The notes under the pieces are model-generated. The model had not been told where the DNA came from, made no database searches, and worked only from the letters and a program-made list of their open reading frames with translations. A stretch of DNA of 61,202 nucleotides from contig DASWDU010000007.1 of assembly GCA_036395115.1 (NCBI GenBank), positions 1 through 61,202 of the forward strand, written 5' to 3'. The first letter of the stretch is position 1. Each line of letters opens with the position of its first letter. Source of the stretch: Thermoplasmata archaeon (GTDB lineage: Archaea > Thermoplasmatota > Thermoplasmata > RBG-16-68-12). This document shows, in pieces, positions 51,501 through 59,909 of the stretch. A program made the translations under genes and the position numbers.

Positions 51501-54500
51501 GCGGTTCTCGTCGAACAGCCGCTGGTACGAGATGCCGACCGCGATGGGCACGGAGCCGGTGCCCTTCGGCTTCAGGCCCACCCGCACCGGCACGGACTCT
51601 CCCACCCCGATCTCGGGGATCGTCTGGACGCCCTTCGACTCGATGTCCCCGGAGAACTCGATGTGCACGTTCCGGGCCGGCAGCTTCCCGCGGTTCTCGA
51701 CCTCGAGCAGGTACTGGTTCCACTCGCCCGCCTGCAGGCCCGCGGTCGGGAGGCGGAGCGCCAGGTTCGGATAGCGGTTCTTGATGAAGTTCTGGATCTG
51801 GATGCCGATCGAGACCTCGGCCTGCTTGATCAGGATGTCCGCCATGGCCATGTCGCTCGCGCGGAGCGCGGCTTCCGCCTGGTCGAGCGAGCTCTCCGCG
51901 TCTCCGAGTTCCGCGCCGAGGCGCTTCGCGTTCGCGATCATCGTCGAGACAGCGTGGACCCGGGACTCGTACTTGTCGAGGAAGTGGCGGCCGCGCGATT
52001 CGTCGAGCGCCGCGCGCGCTTCCGAAAGGCCTGCCTGGAACCGCTCGATGTCCCCCTGGGCGATCGCGGTCCTCGCTTCCTCGAGGTGGGCCCGCGCGTC
52101 GCCTGCCGGGATCCCGAGTCGCTCCGACTGCGTCACGACCTCTTCGAGGGACTGGATCTCGCCCATCGACCGCTTCCTGAGGGAATGTCGTCTCGCGTCG
52201 AGGAGTCGTCCCTGGAGCTCCTCCCGAAGGCGACACACCGCTTCGAGGTCGTCCGCCTGCGCGGCGTCCGCGGCGTGTGTCCGGTACTCGTCCAGCTCTT
52301 CCGGGCGCAGGCCGAGGGAAGTGCCCTCCTCAACCAAGGGCGCGAACGAGTCCACGAGGGAGCCGAGGTGGGCCTTGCGCGCCATGTCGATCTCTTCGGC
52401 GACCCGCTTCGAGAAGGCGCCGACCTCGTCGAGTGTGCCGGCGTCGATATCCGCCTGCGCTTTCGACAGGAGCTCGGACGCCATGCGGACGTCGGCCCCG
52501 AGCCTCGCGGTGGCCTCCACCCTCGCGCGGAGTTCGGTAAGTCCCTCCCGGGCCGCGTCGGCCTCTTTCGCGCGGCGCGTCTCTTCGAGGATGTCCTCGA
52601 TGACCTTCTTGTATTCGATCGCCTCGACGAACCGGCCGTCGTTGATTGCCTCGCGCGCGTTCTGCAGGACGGAATCCGCTCGACCCGGATCCAAGCCGCC
52701 GGCGCGCACCTCCTCGATCTCGGTCTGCGCGAACCCCACGAGGTCTTTCGCTGCCGCCTCGAGGCCGACCGTGAGGCCGGCGGCCATGTCGCGCGTCTCC
52801 GCGAGGGCGGGCCCGATCTCCTGGTAGCGAGCCGCCTCGAACGCGGCCTCGGCCCGGGCGAGCGCCCGTTCCGACCCGAGGATCGAGATGTCCGCGCGGG
52901 CCAAGTCCAACATCGTCTTCCGGATCGCGGCGAGTTCGGCGCGGGCGGCTTCTTGGGCGTTCCGGAGCCCTTCCGCCTTCGCGTCCGTCTGCGCCCGGAG
53001 CGCCTCCGCCAATTTCTGTTCGGCGGCCCGCGCGTGTTCCACCGCATCCGCGTACTCGCCTCGCTCGAAGTGTCCTTCGGCCTTGTCGAGCAGGCCGACG
53101 GCCTCCGCGAGTTCGATCCCGGCTTCGCGGCCATCGTGGATCTTCCGTTCCGCGCGTCCGATCAGGTTCCGCGAGGCCGCGACGAGCTCGTCCATCAGCT
53201 CCTTCGCGGTGCGGTCGAGGCTCGCCAAGATCGCGTCGACGTCGTCGAAGTCCCGTTTCTCGAGCGCCCGCTCGGCGGCCCGCAGGCCCTCCTCGGCCCC
53301 GGCGATGTCGATGTCCGCCTTCCGGAGGTCCTCGATCAGCTTCTTGACCGTGATGAACTTCGTCGCGGCGCCGCGTGCCTTGTCGAGCACGCGCCGCTGC
53401 TCCTCCAGGTACCGCTCCCTCCGTCGCTCCGCGACCTTCCGTTCGAGTTCCCCGAGCGCATCGAGGACCGCCGCGTGCCGGCCTTCGTTCACGGCCGTCT
53501 CCATCGTCGCGAGGATCGGATCCAGATCGTCCGGAGGAACGCCCTCTTTCTTCGCCTCGTCAGCGAGACGCCAGGCGCGCTCGGACGCCTCCCGTGCCTG
53601 CCACTGCAAGGTGACTTTGACGCCCTCAACGATCCCTTCCGCGGAGGCGACGAGGTGCTCCGCCTCGTCCATCGCCCCGCCCTCGATCGCCCGTTCCGCC
53701 GCGTCGAGGACCTCCGTGGCCTTCTCGAGGTCGAGGTGGTTCGCGACGAGGTCCGCCATCTGCGCGCGGACCGCCTCCGTGCGGCGATGGATCGCCTCCG
53801 TGCGCTCCTGCTTCGCCCGGACCTCCTCCTTCACCGTCTTCTGTTTCGTGTCGTTCGCGGTCCGCGTGATTTCCTCGATCTCGGAGATGCAGGCCTTGCC
53901 GATGTAGAGCGTGTCGCCGTATCGCGCCTCCGCGTACGCGGTCCCCGCCTGCGAGAGCATCAGTTCTGCCCCCTCGATCGGGACTCCGTCCGACCGTGCG
54001 CCCACGACGACGCCGCGCGCCTCTCCGAGCACCTCCGCGGCGGCGCTGCGCAACAGCTCGCGCGTCGCGTGGATGTCGTGCTCGATGCCGTCGAGGAGAG
54101 CGTCCGCGTTGAGGAACCGGTGTTCCTCGACCGCGATCGCGACGTCCGCGAGCTTGCCTTCGAGGGCCACCGTGTCGGTCTGGCCCGCCTGGCGCAATCC
54201 GACGATGTCGTCGCGGGCGCGGAGCACGTGTTCGCTCAGGCGGGCCTCCGTCTGGGCGTCGGCGTCCGCCATCCGACTGTCGATGATCGCCTGCATGTCG
54301 ATTTGTCGTCCCAGCGAAATCGCGTCGTCGACCTCCCGGAGGAGCTGCCGCGCCACCGCGGGGTCGAGGCCCCGGGCCGCGTTCGCCAGGATGATCTGCA
54401 AGGACCGCTCCATGATCGAGCGGTGGTGCGCGTCGCGCGCCGATTCCGCGGTGCGACGCGCCCGGGCCACGAGACGTCGTGCGTTCGGCAGGTCGTGGTC

Positions 54501-55667
54501 TTCGAGCGCACGCGTCAGGTCGACCAAGGTCGTCTCGAACTCGCCTGCCTCCGCACCGAGCTTCCGCAGGTCTTCCGCGTCGAGCCGGAGGCTCGCGAAC
54601 GCGTCTTGGACGGACTTCAGGAGGGCGGCCTCACGCACCGCCTCGTGAGCGTCCCGCGCGAGGGCCCGCACCTTCGCATACTCTTTCGATGCGAGGGCCG
54701 TCGAGGCCTGTCCGAACATCGCTTCCGCGTGGCTCACGTCGGCGCCCTTCCGCCGTTCGCGCGACGACTCGCGTTCCGACTCTCGGAGGGACGATTCGGC
54801 CGCAGCGTACCGCCGCGCCTCCCGAAGGCTGTTCCGCGCCCGCTGGGCGAGGAGCGGGATGTCCGCGAACACGCCGCGCCGGAGCGCATCCCGCGCCTGG
54901 GTGAGGACCTTCCGGGCGTCGGTGATGTTGACGCCGTCCTTCCGGGCCGCATCGACGTCCGCCGCCGCGCGGTCCAGGATGTCCTCCGCCCGGGCGTACT
55001 TCCGCTGCTGCTCCGCCTTCTCGATCGCCTTCGCGGTGAGCGTCCGGATCTTGCCGTATTCCCGGCGCGCGAGCGCCTTCCGGCCGTCTGCGACGAGCGC
55101 CTCCGCGTCCTCGACGTGGCCCCCGCGCTCTTTCGCGTACCGGACCTGCGAGGCCGCCTTGTCGAGCAGGCCTTGGAGCGCCCTCTCGCGGCGTTGGTCC
55201 AGCGTCCGGGTCGAGACGCGCCGCAGGAGCTTCTCGGCGGTGACGAAGTCCCCGCGGGCACTGATCGCCCGAGCCTGTTCGATATTCCGTTGGAACGCGA
55301 GGGTTTCGATGCCCGCTTCCTTCGCTTCCTCTAGGATCGTATCCGACCGGGCGAGCACCTCGACGACCCGCGCCTTGCGTTTCGCGATTTCGAGCGTGCG
55401 TCGCGAGGCACGGGCCAGATCCAGGGCCTTGCCGAGGTCGCCCGCGGCTTCCGTCTGCTCCGCCCGCTCTGTCAGCCGTCGCGCGAACGAGGCGTCCACC
55501 GAGTCCGGGGTCGACGCGACGAGGTCCTTCCGCGCCGCATCGATCGCCTTTCGCACGACGTCGGGCGCGGCACGCGCCGTCGGCGCGCGGTCGAACGGCT
55601 GCCCGCAGACGTCGCACGTGGTGCGTCCATCCGAGACCTCCGATTCGCAGAGTGGGCAGTGGGCCAT
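48510..55667 (-). CDS. Giant helical-repeat protein with zinc ribbon, longin-like domains and IleRS-type C-terminus
   Basis: 2385 residues from ATG 55667 (TTG 55676 adds three). Order: zinc ribbon (CPLCE...CDVCGQPF), then about 20 helical repeats of 60-90 residues with a core GxDxxxAxxLLxxAExALxxG, then xFxxAxxLxxxA. Twice comes a beta sandwich (LRLPTAGLQAGEWNQYLLEV; LETKGPGLQANRWSRFEMAI) followed by a roadblock/longin-like domain (VFLIHSDGRLIAHHSRKF; ALLFHSTGAIVCHEARAY). The last ~250 residues (48513-49262) resemble the anticodon-binding end of archaeal IleRS (DUF5915): AKRRAGIERYWPVARIAV and LDTRMTKELIAEGYAKEIV. No membrane helix or ATPase motif is seen, so a cytosolic scaffold or filament is inferred. 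A TATA box TATAAAT lies near 55735-55741. Confidence 0.85.
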   Translation of the reverse strand: MAHCPLCESEVSDGRTTCDVCGQPFDRAPTARAAPDVVRKAIDAARKDLVASTPDSVDASFARRLTERAEQTEAAGDLGKALDLARASRRTLEIAKRKARVVEVLARSDTILEEAKEAGIETLAFQRNIEQARAISARGDFVTAEKLLRRVSTRTLDQRRERALQGLLDKAASQVRYAKERGGHVEDAEALVADGRKALARREYGKIRTLTAKAIEKAEQQRKYARAEDILDRAAADVDAARKDGVNITDARKVLTQARDALRRGVFADIPLLAQRARNSLREARRYAAAESSLRESERESSRERRKGADVSHAEAMFGQASTALASKEYAKVRALARDAHEAVREAALLKSVQDAFASLRLDAEDLRKLGAEAGEFETTLVDLTRALEDHDLPNARRLVARARRTAESARDAHHRSIMERSLQIILANAARGLDPAVARQLLREVDDAISLGRQIDMQAIIDSRMADADAQTEARLSEHVLRARDDIVGLRQAGQTDTVALEGKLADVAIAVEEHRFLNADALLDGIEHDIHATRELLRSAAAEVLGEARGVVVGARSDGVPIEGAELMLSQAGTAYAEARYGDTLYIGKACISEIEEITRTANDTKQKTVKEEVRAKQERTEAIHRRTEAVRAQMADLVANHLDLEKATEVLDAAERAIEGGAMDEAEHLVASAEGIVEGVKVTLQWQAREASERAWRLADEAKKEGVPPDDLDPILATMETAVNEGRHAAVLDALGELERKVAERRRERYLEEQRRVLDKARGAATKFITVKKLIEDLRKADIDIAGAEEGLRAAERALEKRDFDDVDAILASLDRTAKELMDELVAASRNLIGRAERKIHDGREAGIELAEAVGLLDKAEGHFERGEYADAVEHARAAEQKLAEALRAQTDAKAEGLRNAQEAARAELAAIRKTMLDLARADISILGSERALARAEAAFEAARYQEIGPALAETRDMAAGLTVGLEAAAKDLVGFAQTEIEEVRAGGLDPGRADSVLQNAREAINDGRFVEAIEYKKVIEDILEETRRAKEADAAREGLTELRARVEATARLGADVRMASELLSKAQADIDAGTLDEVGAFSKRVAEEIDMARKAHLGSLVDSFAPLVEEGTSLGLRPEELDEYRTHAADAAQADDLEAVCRLREELQGRLLDARRHSLRKRSMGEIQSLEEVVTQSERLGIPAGDARAHLEEARTAIAQGDIERFQAGLSEARAALDESRGRHFLDKYESRVHAVSTMIANAKRLGAELGDAESSLDQAEAALRASDMAMADILIKQAEVSIGIQIQNFIKNRYPNLALRLPTAGLQAGEWNQYLLEVENRGKLPARNVHIEFSGDIESKGVQTIPEIGVGESVPVRVGLKPKGTGSVPIAVGISYQRLFDENRYEVRDTKEVRVEPEATYLVEDVFLIHSDGRLIAHHSRKFREEIDEDIFSGMLTVVQDFVKDSFKARTRVGMKRLDFGDSKILIERSPHTFLATVLIGQEPKLLPLYMLQILKEVEDRYGNVLEKWTGLLHQLEGVEEVIKKLLLVAKDPSADMGALSDSPVTLTARVIEALGAEQAMAANELLRQAQSTLESDIQLAWQFIEKAKSQADSIQAQLRDRMADILAAARDTVAEMKGIGADTSQAELLLREAEEAFAEGKYERVREIQQGLHESLERQKGEVASKKVEVELASLINDIQIAKSQNLDVREAESYLTKIEGAIQKKNPRQMEDFLRRAKESLARQRRRTMLEKGRADLAKVQAIVAHAKAVHVDVSDVEALLQKAEDALRTEDLTGLEPLIDRAGQTAKARVEQILKDRYPRLFLETKGPGLQANRWSRFEMAITNKGNWPAEHVTPIVTGPVDVQGLKVIEKLEPNEKTTLEFGLKPKEAGTMDLDFEVHYTRPLDEGKHQTTDTAIVRVEPEGGYVIEDALLFHSTGAIVCHEARAYLPVEDLSKAAAFEEQIKAFVAKAFPAGAKPVKRTTIAGVPIVALRAPQAILVVSIQGREPSILLLYLMHILREIHDVYGPRLEAWTGDPAELVGIRDLVRKALFATDVDGVSLGPLEDTAVSKIPMMMERGLLAGEGNQDFVGWARAAIESRGYEQGVAVLQQISNATVGPTEEIAKQIRQAITASKEAGTLQISDEQVNSYVEFLRLTLEATFQAKRRAGIERYWPVARIAVKTADQAGYDAVSAFRKVIVGQSGAKELDLVLPDDTWRGMKIDVQVHMDSVSASYKLWARKIEILLRSQDAWKIKAGLERGEYSVGIEGQKVRIDPSMVSFVESVPDHVVEEPFEGGVVYLDTRMTKELIAEGYAKEIVTLVKEARKDMHIAEDRVVEIELVAAQGLRAMLQPWKDMVLREANALEVTFVQEPADDAYVIEAGLGEETFLLGVRAAEM

Positions 55668-55731
55668 GGCCTCCAACCGAGGGGATACCCTCCGCGACGG
55701 GAGGGCAGACGGCGTCGGATGCCCGCTTGGC

Positions 55732-55744
55732 GGGTATAAATCGC
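55732..55744 (-). promoter_or_regulatory. TATA box of the giant helical-repeat gene
   Basis: The plus strand reads GGTATAAATCG here; the minus strand TTTATACC is a consensus archaeal TATA box ~70 bases before ATG 55667. Confidence 0.55.
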
Positions 55745-55877
55745 GCGCTTTCGATATCCTGCATGATAACCATATGGCCCGGACGCGCGTCCCCCCGACA
55801 CCCGAAAAGCTTCAGTAGCCGGCAGGCCTTCGACGGCCCGGCCGGACGTCCCGCCGGGGCGCTCCGGGGGTGCTCGG

Positions 55878-56279
55878 TTGGCGGCGCGGCGCGGGCGGTC
55901 CCTCGTCGGCATGGCGGTCGTCGACAGCGAAGGCGTCGAGGTCGGGTACGTGTCCGTCGAGGAGCCGAACGCCCTCCTCCTGGGCGAGGGTTCGTCCGGG
56001 CGGATGCGGCTCGGCCGGCGGTTCGTCGCGGAGATCCTAGATCGCGTCACGCTGAAAGGGCCTGCGGCGGAGATTTTCACCGGCTTGAACGTGGTCGACT
56101 CGGAAGGCGAGTTCGTCGGCGTCGTGAAGGACACGATGGAGGCCGAAGACGTCCTCGATTCGTTCATCGTCGAAGACGAGCAGGGCGAGATGGTCACGGT
56201 CCTCCTCGAGGATGTCCGGTCGATCGACGAGTGGGTCGAACTCTCCGTGTCCGGCGAATCCCTCTATGACGGCGGCTAG
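55878..56279 (+). CDS. PRC-barrel-like protein
   Basis: 133 residues from TTG 55878, with GGGGGTG six bases upstream; starting at ATG 55911 would cut into the first barrel strand. Two PRC-type half repeats: RSLVGMAVVDSEGVEVGYVS near the start and GLNVVDSEGEFVGVVKD at ~68-84, followed by an acidic C-terminal half. PRC barrels occur in ribosome maturation factor RimM, photosynthetic reaction centre H subunits and many small archaeal proteins linked to RNA or cell division. The role here is unknown. Its stop shares CTAG with the convergent 52-residue gene. Confidence 0.7.
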   Translation: MAARRGRSLVGMAVVDSEGVEVGYVSVEEPNALLLGEGSSGRMRLGRRFVAEILDRVTLKGPAAEIFTGLNVVDSEGEFVGVVKDTMEAEDVLDSFIVEDEQGEMVTVLLEDVRSIDEWVELSVSGESLYDGG

Positions 56280-56434
56280 GTTTCCTCGTCCGAACCGGGC
56301 GAGAGGGACACGCCGAGTCCGATCCAGATGATCAAGGCGATGGTCCCGACGATGCCGCCGTATCCCAGGACGACGTTCACACCGAGCAGGATGACCGGGA
56401 GGACTAAACCGACGAAGAAGCCGACCCGGGCCAT
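56276..56434 (-). CDS. 52-residue membrane protein
   Basis: ATG 56434 to TAG 56276. The sequence begins MARVGFFVGLVLPVILLGVN and continues VVLGYGGIVGTIALIIWIGL, then an acidic tail ending SDEET: two closely packed membrane helices and a soluble C-terminus. A TATA-like ATTTAAGG (minus strand, ~56457-56466) is placed 25-30 bases upstream, giving an almost leaderless transcript. Codon use is like its neighbours. Function unknown. Confidence 0.65.
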   Translation of the reverse strand: MARVGFFVGLVLPVILLGVNVVLGYGGIVGTIALIIWIGLGVSLSPGSDEET

Positions 56435-56515
56435 GGTGGGCGTCGCGATGGACTCACGGCCTTAAATGTTTGCGAACTGGCCGCAGGAACCCATTCGCGG
56501 GCGGGTCCGCCGGTC

Positions 56516-56980
56516 TCATTTCGACGTCGAAAATAGGCTGCGGAAGAACCCCCTCAGTTTGCCGATCCGAAGGACCTTGCCCAAGAACGAGAGGAGTTCC
56601 CGATCCCGTCTCGCGAGAGCCGCCTCGTACATCGCTTGGACCAACGGGATGACGTGACGCTGGTAGTCGATGAGATTGCGCCACTGGAATCCTGCGATGG
56701 CGAGGGAGGCGGCGATCGTCCAGATCGCCGGGACACCCTGGAGGAGCGGGTGGAGCCAGGCCGGGATGTACGGCTTCAGGCCGATCATCAGGATCCAGAA
56801 GACAGGGATCGCGGTCGCGATCGTGCACTTGATCCAATCCCACGTGTGGCGTTTCTTGATCCGCGTCAGGAGGAATTGGAGCGTCTCGATTTCGGTCTCC
56901 TGGGTGGCGGAACGGCGCGCGTATCCGCGCAGCATTCCCCGCTCCGCGTCTTGGGCAGCCCGGCGCCTCCAGATTCGCAT
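56516..56980 (-). CDS. Membrane protein following truncated cassette C
   Basis: 154 residues from ATG 56980, starting ~24 bases after the end of the truncated cassette. An N-terminal Arg-rich region and a short coiled coil (QETEIETLQFLLTRIKKR) precede two or three membrane helices (WIKCTIATAIPVFWILMIGL; GVPAIWTIAASLAIAGFQW). The C-terminal ~45 residues are helical and basic. No family is recognised. Its position, immediately after a copy of the conserved block, is the same as that of the PH-like membrane proteins after copies A and B. It may be the partner or immunity protein of that cassette (inference). Confidence 0.6.
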   Translation of the reverse strand: MRIWRRRAAQDAERGMLRGYARRSATQETEIETLQFLLTRIKKRHTWDWIKCTIATAIPVFWILMIGLKPYIPAWLHPLLQGVPAIWTIAASLAIAGFQWRNLIDYQRHVIPLVQAMYEAALARRDRELLSFLGKVLRIGKLRGFFRSLFSTSK

Positions 56981-57004
56981 CGACGACCGCTCGGTTCGTC
57001 GCCA

Positions 57005-57490
57005 TTAGGTCCGAGCCGCGGCATAAAACGTTTGGAGCAAGCCAGGCCTCTGCATCTTCTGGCCGACGCACAGGACGGAGTTGACGACCGTCGAGGCGGC
57101 GGCCCCGATCTTCTGCCAGAAGTCCTGCGGCATCGCGCCGGTCGGGCCGATCGTCACGGAGGCCCAGGGGAGGATCTTCACGACGTCGGATGGGAGGTTC
57201 ATCAGGACGACGTACGACGTGACGTCGACGTACGCATACACGACGACGTTCGTCGTGTTCCGCAGGAGCCGGCTCAGGACGTCATAGGCGTCGGCGCCGG
57301 AGAGCGACGTCGCGATCGTCCCCGCGACGCTCTCCGAGACCTTCGACTGGCTCAGATTCTCCCCGTACAATGGCGCGTACGTCAGTGGCGAGAACGTCCC
57401 GCCGTCGAAGTCCTTCCGCAACTTCGAGTCGAGGAAGATCGAGCGTGGGACGACGACCGCGTTCACGCCGACGACCGTGGCCCCGTAGCA
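57005..57490 (-). pseudogene. Cassette C: truncated copy of the conserved block
   Basis: The frame is open from a TGA at ~57507 and has no convincing start; only an internal GTG at 57466 is available. It encodes KCYGATVVGVNAVVVPRSIF..., then YGENLSQSKVSESVAG and VDVTSYVVLMNLPSDVVKIL, nearly identical to cassette A at 59910-61202. It ends early in a short unrelated tail (CVGQKMQRPGLLQTFYAA). Nucleotides 57061-57358 align without gaps to 60905-61202. Since cassette A runs off the window, C also shows what lies just upstream in A. It reads as a leftover or silent donor copy lacking both 5' end and full tail. Confidence 0.65.
57061..57358 (-). repeat. Conserved-block repeat, copy in cassette C
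   Basis: Aligns with a constant offset of 3844 to 60905-61202 (window end) with only scattered mismatches and no gaps. Long stretches are identical, for example around 57081-57140. The high nucleotide identity implies recent duplication or gene conversion. Confidence 0.85.
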
Positions 57491-57492
57491 TT

Positions 57493-57909
57493 TCAGGATC
57501 CCTCTTCACCGACCCGACGCCTCAGCTCATCGAAGAATGCCGACTGTGAGGCGATTCGGACCTTGGACAGGTAGATCTTTCTCCCGTTCGTTAGCATCAA
57601 CTGAAACACCCAAGAATCTTCTCTGGGATCGAAGTTCGCAATCTTCGAATAAGGGATTTGTCGCGACCCTGCCCGAATCGAGTTGCTTTCCAAGCTGACG
57701 GGCATCATCGCACGACGGAAGGCGAACGCAGCCATGATCTCTCCCAATGTCCACGTGACAAGAATCAGTCCCAGCTCAAGGGTTCTCAACGGTTCCGGAC
57801 TCGGGAAGGTCACGAAAATAGAGAGGGGAACACCACACACTATCGACAGGAGCGCGGCCCCTCCCAGATAGTACCAAACCGCTTGACGGCGCGCAGTTCC
57901 GCTCTCCGT
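57493..57909 (-). CDS. Membrane protein with PH-like domain following cassette B
   Basis: Immediately after the cassette B stop, in the same frame, begins ACG-GAG-AGC..., encoding ESGTARRQAVWYYLGGAALL and a first membrane helix. The only standard start, GTG 57840, would cut that helix. ACG 57909 preceded by a G-rich stretch is a candidate start (138 residues). A second helix (LELGLILVTWTLGEIMAAF) is followed by a PH-like domain: SNSIRAGSRQIPYSKIANFD, WVFQLMLTNGRKIYLSKV. Base composition is AT-richer than the rest of the window. The same two-helix plus PH layout follows cassette A, so it may protect against or partner with the cassette product (inference). Confidence 0.55.
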   Translation of the reverse strand, partial: TESGTARRQAVWYYLGGAALLSIVCGVPLSIFVTFPSPEPLRTLELGLILVTWTLGEIMAAFAFRRAMMPVSLESNSIRAGSRQIPYSKIANFDPREDSWVFQLMLTNGRKIYLSKVRIASQSAFFDELRRRVGEEGS

Positions 57910-57912
57910 GCT

Positions 57913-58986
57913 TCAACACCCCCGCCCGGCGAGGCACTGGCCAACCGCAATCCCGGTCTGCGCTGCATCGAAGCCGAGAGTCGCAGCCTCAAGGAACTCG
58001 TCCACCTGACCGAACCACCCGGGTCCGAAATCCTTTCCACCCAAAGCCAGCATCAATCCGATATAGCTCAACGCAGTACCCGCAACTGCCACCGGGACAG
58101 CCGCGCCGAGGCTTGCAGCCACCGGCCCAATGACGAAGACCATGAGCGCACCCAGGAGATTTAGCATGAGGGCCACAACGTCCACAATGAAATCCTTGAA
58201 CGGTACCTCGGCGATTAGCGCATATACCACCATGATTGCATTCCAAACGACCTCGATCGAGGCAAGTATCTCTCCCGGAAGTGCGCCCGTTCCCGCAATC
58301 TCGGCGAGCATCCATCCGGTTGCGGCGCTGAGCACGATTGTCGTGATGACCCAATTCAAGATGGCAGTCCGGACAATCCCCTTTAGCACCCCCTGCACAA
58401 CCGCAACTACCGCGCCGGCCGGCGTCGCGATTGCAATGAAGCCGATGACGGACATGGCAACGACGAAAGCTCCCGCCAAGGCAATGATGAGGTTCGGAAA
58501 CGGACCGCGGAGGAGGACATTCGCAAGGTCTGCCGCCTCGGCGTGCGACGGACTGCCCGTGATTGCATAGGCTAATAGGACGCGGGAGAAGCCCGATGCC
58601 ACCTGGCTTGCCCATGTGTTCATCATATCGAGGATTGGACGAAGGAAAACATCAACGGCCGCTTGGAGTACCTGCCTGATGAAATCCAGGACCCAACTTG
58701 CGAACTGGTTGAGCACCGTCGTCGCTGCCTGCGCGACCGCCACGACCGTGTTCCACACGGCCCCGAGCGCCTTCATCCCCCAGTCCACGATCGCCTCCGC
58801 CAGGTTCACGAGGAACGTCCCGAGGGCGACGAGTCCGTCGTAGAACATCTGGCCGAGCTGCACGAGGACGTTCACGAAGCCCGGCATGCCGTCGGGCGCC
58901 GCGCCCGTCGCGCCGTTCGTCACCTTCGCCCACGGCAGGATGCGCACGACGTCGGTCGGCAGGTTCGCGAGGAGGACACACAACAT
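57913..58986 (-). CDS. Cassette B: conserved block joined to a polytopic membrane tail
   Basis: 357 residues from ATG 58986. Homology to cassette A starts abruptly at LLANLPTDVVRILPWA, so the upstream part present in A and C is missing and the ATG was created at or near a junction. Then come GLVALGTFLVNLAEAI and DWGMKALGAVWNTVVAV, shared with A. After this the sequence diverges into ~200 residues with repeated hydrophobic segments (IIALAGAFVVAMSVIGFIAI; GALMVFVIGPVAASLGAAV) and a Cys-containing end (GQCLAGRGC). It resembles a pore- or membrane-inserting protein; no family is recognised. AT content rises in the divergent part, as in a foreign segment. Confidence 0.65.
   Translation of the reverse strand: MLCVLLANLPTDVVRILPWAKVTNGATGAAPDGMPGFVNVLVQLGQMFYDGLVALGTFLVNLAEAIVDWGMKALGAVWNTVVAVAQAATTVLNQFASWVLDFIRQVLQAAVDVFLRPILDMMNTWASQVASGFSRVLLAYAITGSPSHAEAADLANVLLRGPFPNLIIALAGAFVVAMSVIGFIAIATPAGAVVAVVQGVLKGIVRTAILNWVITTIVLSAATGWMLAEIAGTGALPGEILASIEVVWNAIMVVYALIAEVPFKDFIVDVVALMLNLLGALMVFVIGPVAASLGAAVPVAVAGTALSYIGLMLALGGKDFGPGWFGQVDEFLEAATLGFDAAQTGIAVGQCLAGRGC
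58734..58880 (-). repeat. Second conserved-block repeat, copy in cassette B
   Basis: Aligns at offset 2054 with 60788-60934 in cassette A; near-identical at the nucleotide level from ~58734 to 58800, then slightly diverged. Confidence 0.8.
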
Positions 58987-59085
58987 ATGGCGTCCGCGAC
59001 TGGCAACCTGATGAGAAAAGACCGTCCGCCTCGCTTTGAGGAGCCCAAGTGCTTGGACGAATCGCGACCTCGGAAGGGCTGCATC

Positions 59086-59880
59086 TCAGGAGACGGCACC
59101 ACCGTCCCGCGAGTGTCCGGGACCGAACCGAGCGTACCAAGAACGGGAGGTCGGGAGTCCGAACCGTTCGACATCCTCCGCCTTCATCAGGAACAAGGTC
59201 CCGTCAGCGAGTTCGAATTCGTAAGAATTCGGAGCGCCTTCTGTATGCAACTTTCGCACTCGTGAGACATCTGTCGGCGATACAGTTTGGATCAATGAAT
59301 CGGAGTACGTCAGAACGGGACGGGAGAGAAGGATTGAATCCCCTTTCATCCGCCGCAGCTCCACGAAGAGCAACACGTTGCCACGATTGGCATGCGCTTG
59401 CAGGACCTCCCGGTAGGATTTGCCGAATGCCGCGCTCAGATCTTCCAGCACCTTCATACCAGAGCGGACGAACATCGATCGAGGCAGGAAGAACTCTGTG
59501 CCGTCAATGAGCGTGACCTCGACCCCATCGGTACGATCTGTGCCGAAAGATGGTTCAACCTCGGTTATCTCCGTGAGAAGGACGGACTTAGAGAATATCC
59601 CGTTAGTTCGCTTGATCGGAAACGCCAGACGCAAGACTCCGTTCTCAATAGAAGGGATTCGTTCCAACGAGGTGATTCTGACAAGAGCTACCAAGATCCC
59701 GAGGACGATCGTGACCAGACCAGCCCCCACAAGGGTGAAGACGCTTAGGGAGCCCTCCTCGATGATTGCCGAGCCGACGATATAGAGTAGTGCAATTGCT
59801 GCGGAGGCGTAGAGGATCATCTGGAGGGCCTTCGACGAGCGACGGATGACGCGCGCTCGGCGTGGAGGAGAATAGTTCAA
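59086..59880 (-). CDS. Membrane protein with PH-like domains following cassette A
   Basis: 264 residues from TTG 59880, or 244 from ATG 59820; the frame is open further but would overlap cassette A. Two membrane helices come first (MILYASAAIALLYIVGSAII; TLVGAGLVTIVLGILVALVR). Then a PH-like unit: SIENGVLRLAFPIKRTNG, LLTEITEVEPSFGTD, VEVTLIDGTEFFLPRSMF. A second, similar stretch comes near the end (ANRGNVLLFVELRRMKGD; SYEFELADGTLFLMKAEDVE). It has the same layout as the protein after cassette B but is duplicated in length. The DNA is clearly less GC-rich than the flanking housekeeping genes. A partner or immunity role is inferred from position. Confidence 0.6.
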   Translation of the reverse strand: MNYSPPRRARVIRRSSKALQMILYASAAIALLYIVGSAIIEEGSLSVFTLVGAGLVTIVLGILVALVRITSLERIPSIENGVLRLAFPIKRTNGIFSKSVLLTEITEVEPSFGTDRTDGVEVTLIDGTEFFLPRSMFVRSGMKVLEDLSAAFGKSYREVLQAHANRGNVLLFVELRRMKGDSILLSRPVLTYSDSLIQTVSPTDVSRVRKLHTEGAPNSYEFELADGTLFLMKAEDVERFGLPTSRSWYARFGPGHSRDGGAVS

Positions 59881-59909
59881 CTTGGCGAGAGAAGACCTCG
59901 ATTGCGGAC

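Noticed and set aside
49638-55334. A 1898-codon plus-strand frame antisense to the giant gene
   Set aside because: Composition is low-complexity Arg/Leu/Asp, with no domain; the minus strand carries zinc-ribbon, repeat and IleRS-like domains.
57913-57915. In-frame TGA between cassette B and the PH-like protein read as readthrough or selenocysteine
   Set aside because: The matching protein after cassette A is in a different frame from its cassette, so the two are normally separate polypeptides; no SECIS-like structure was noticed.
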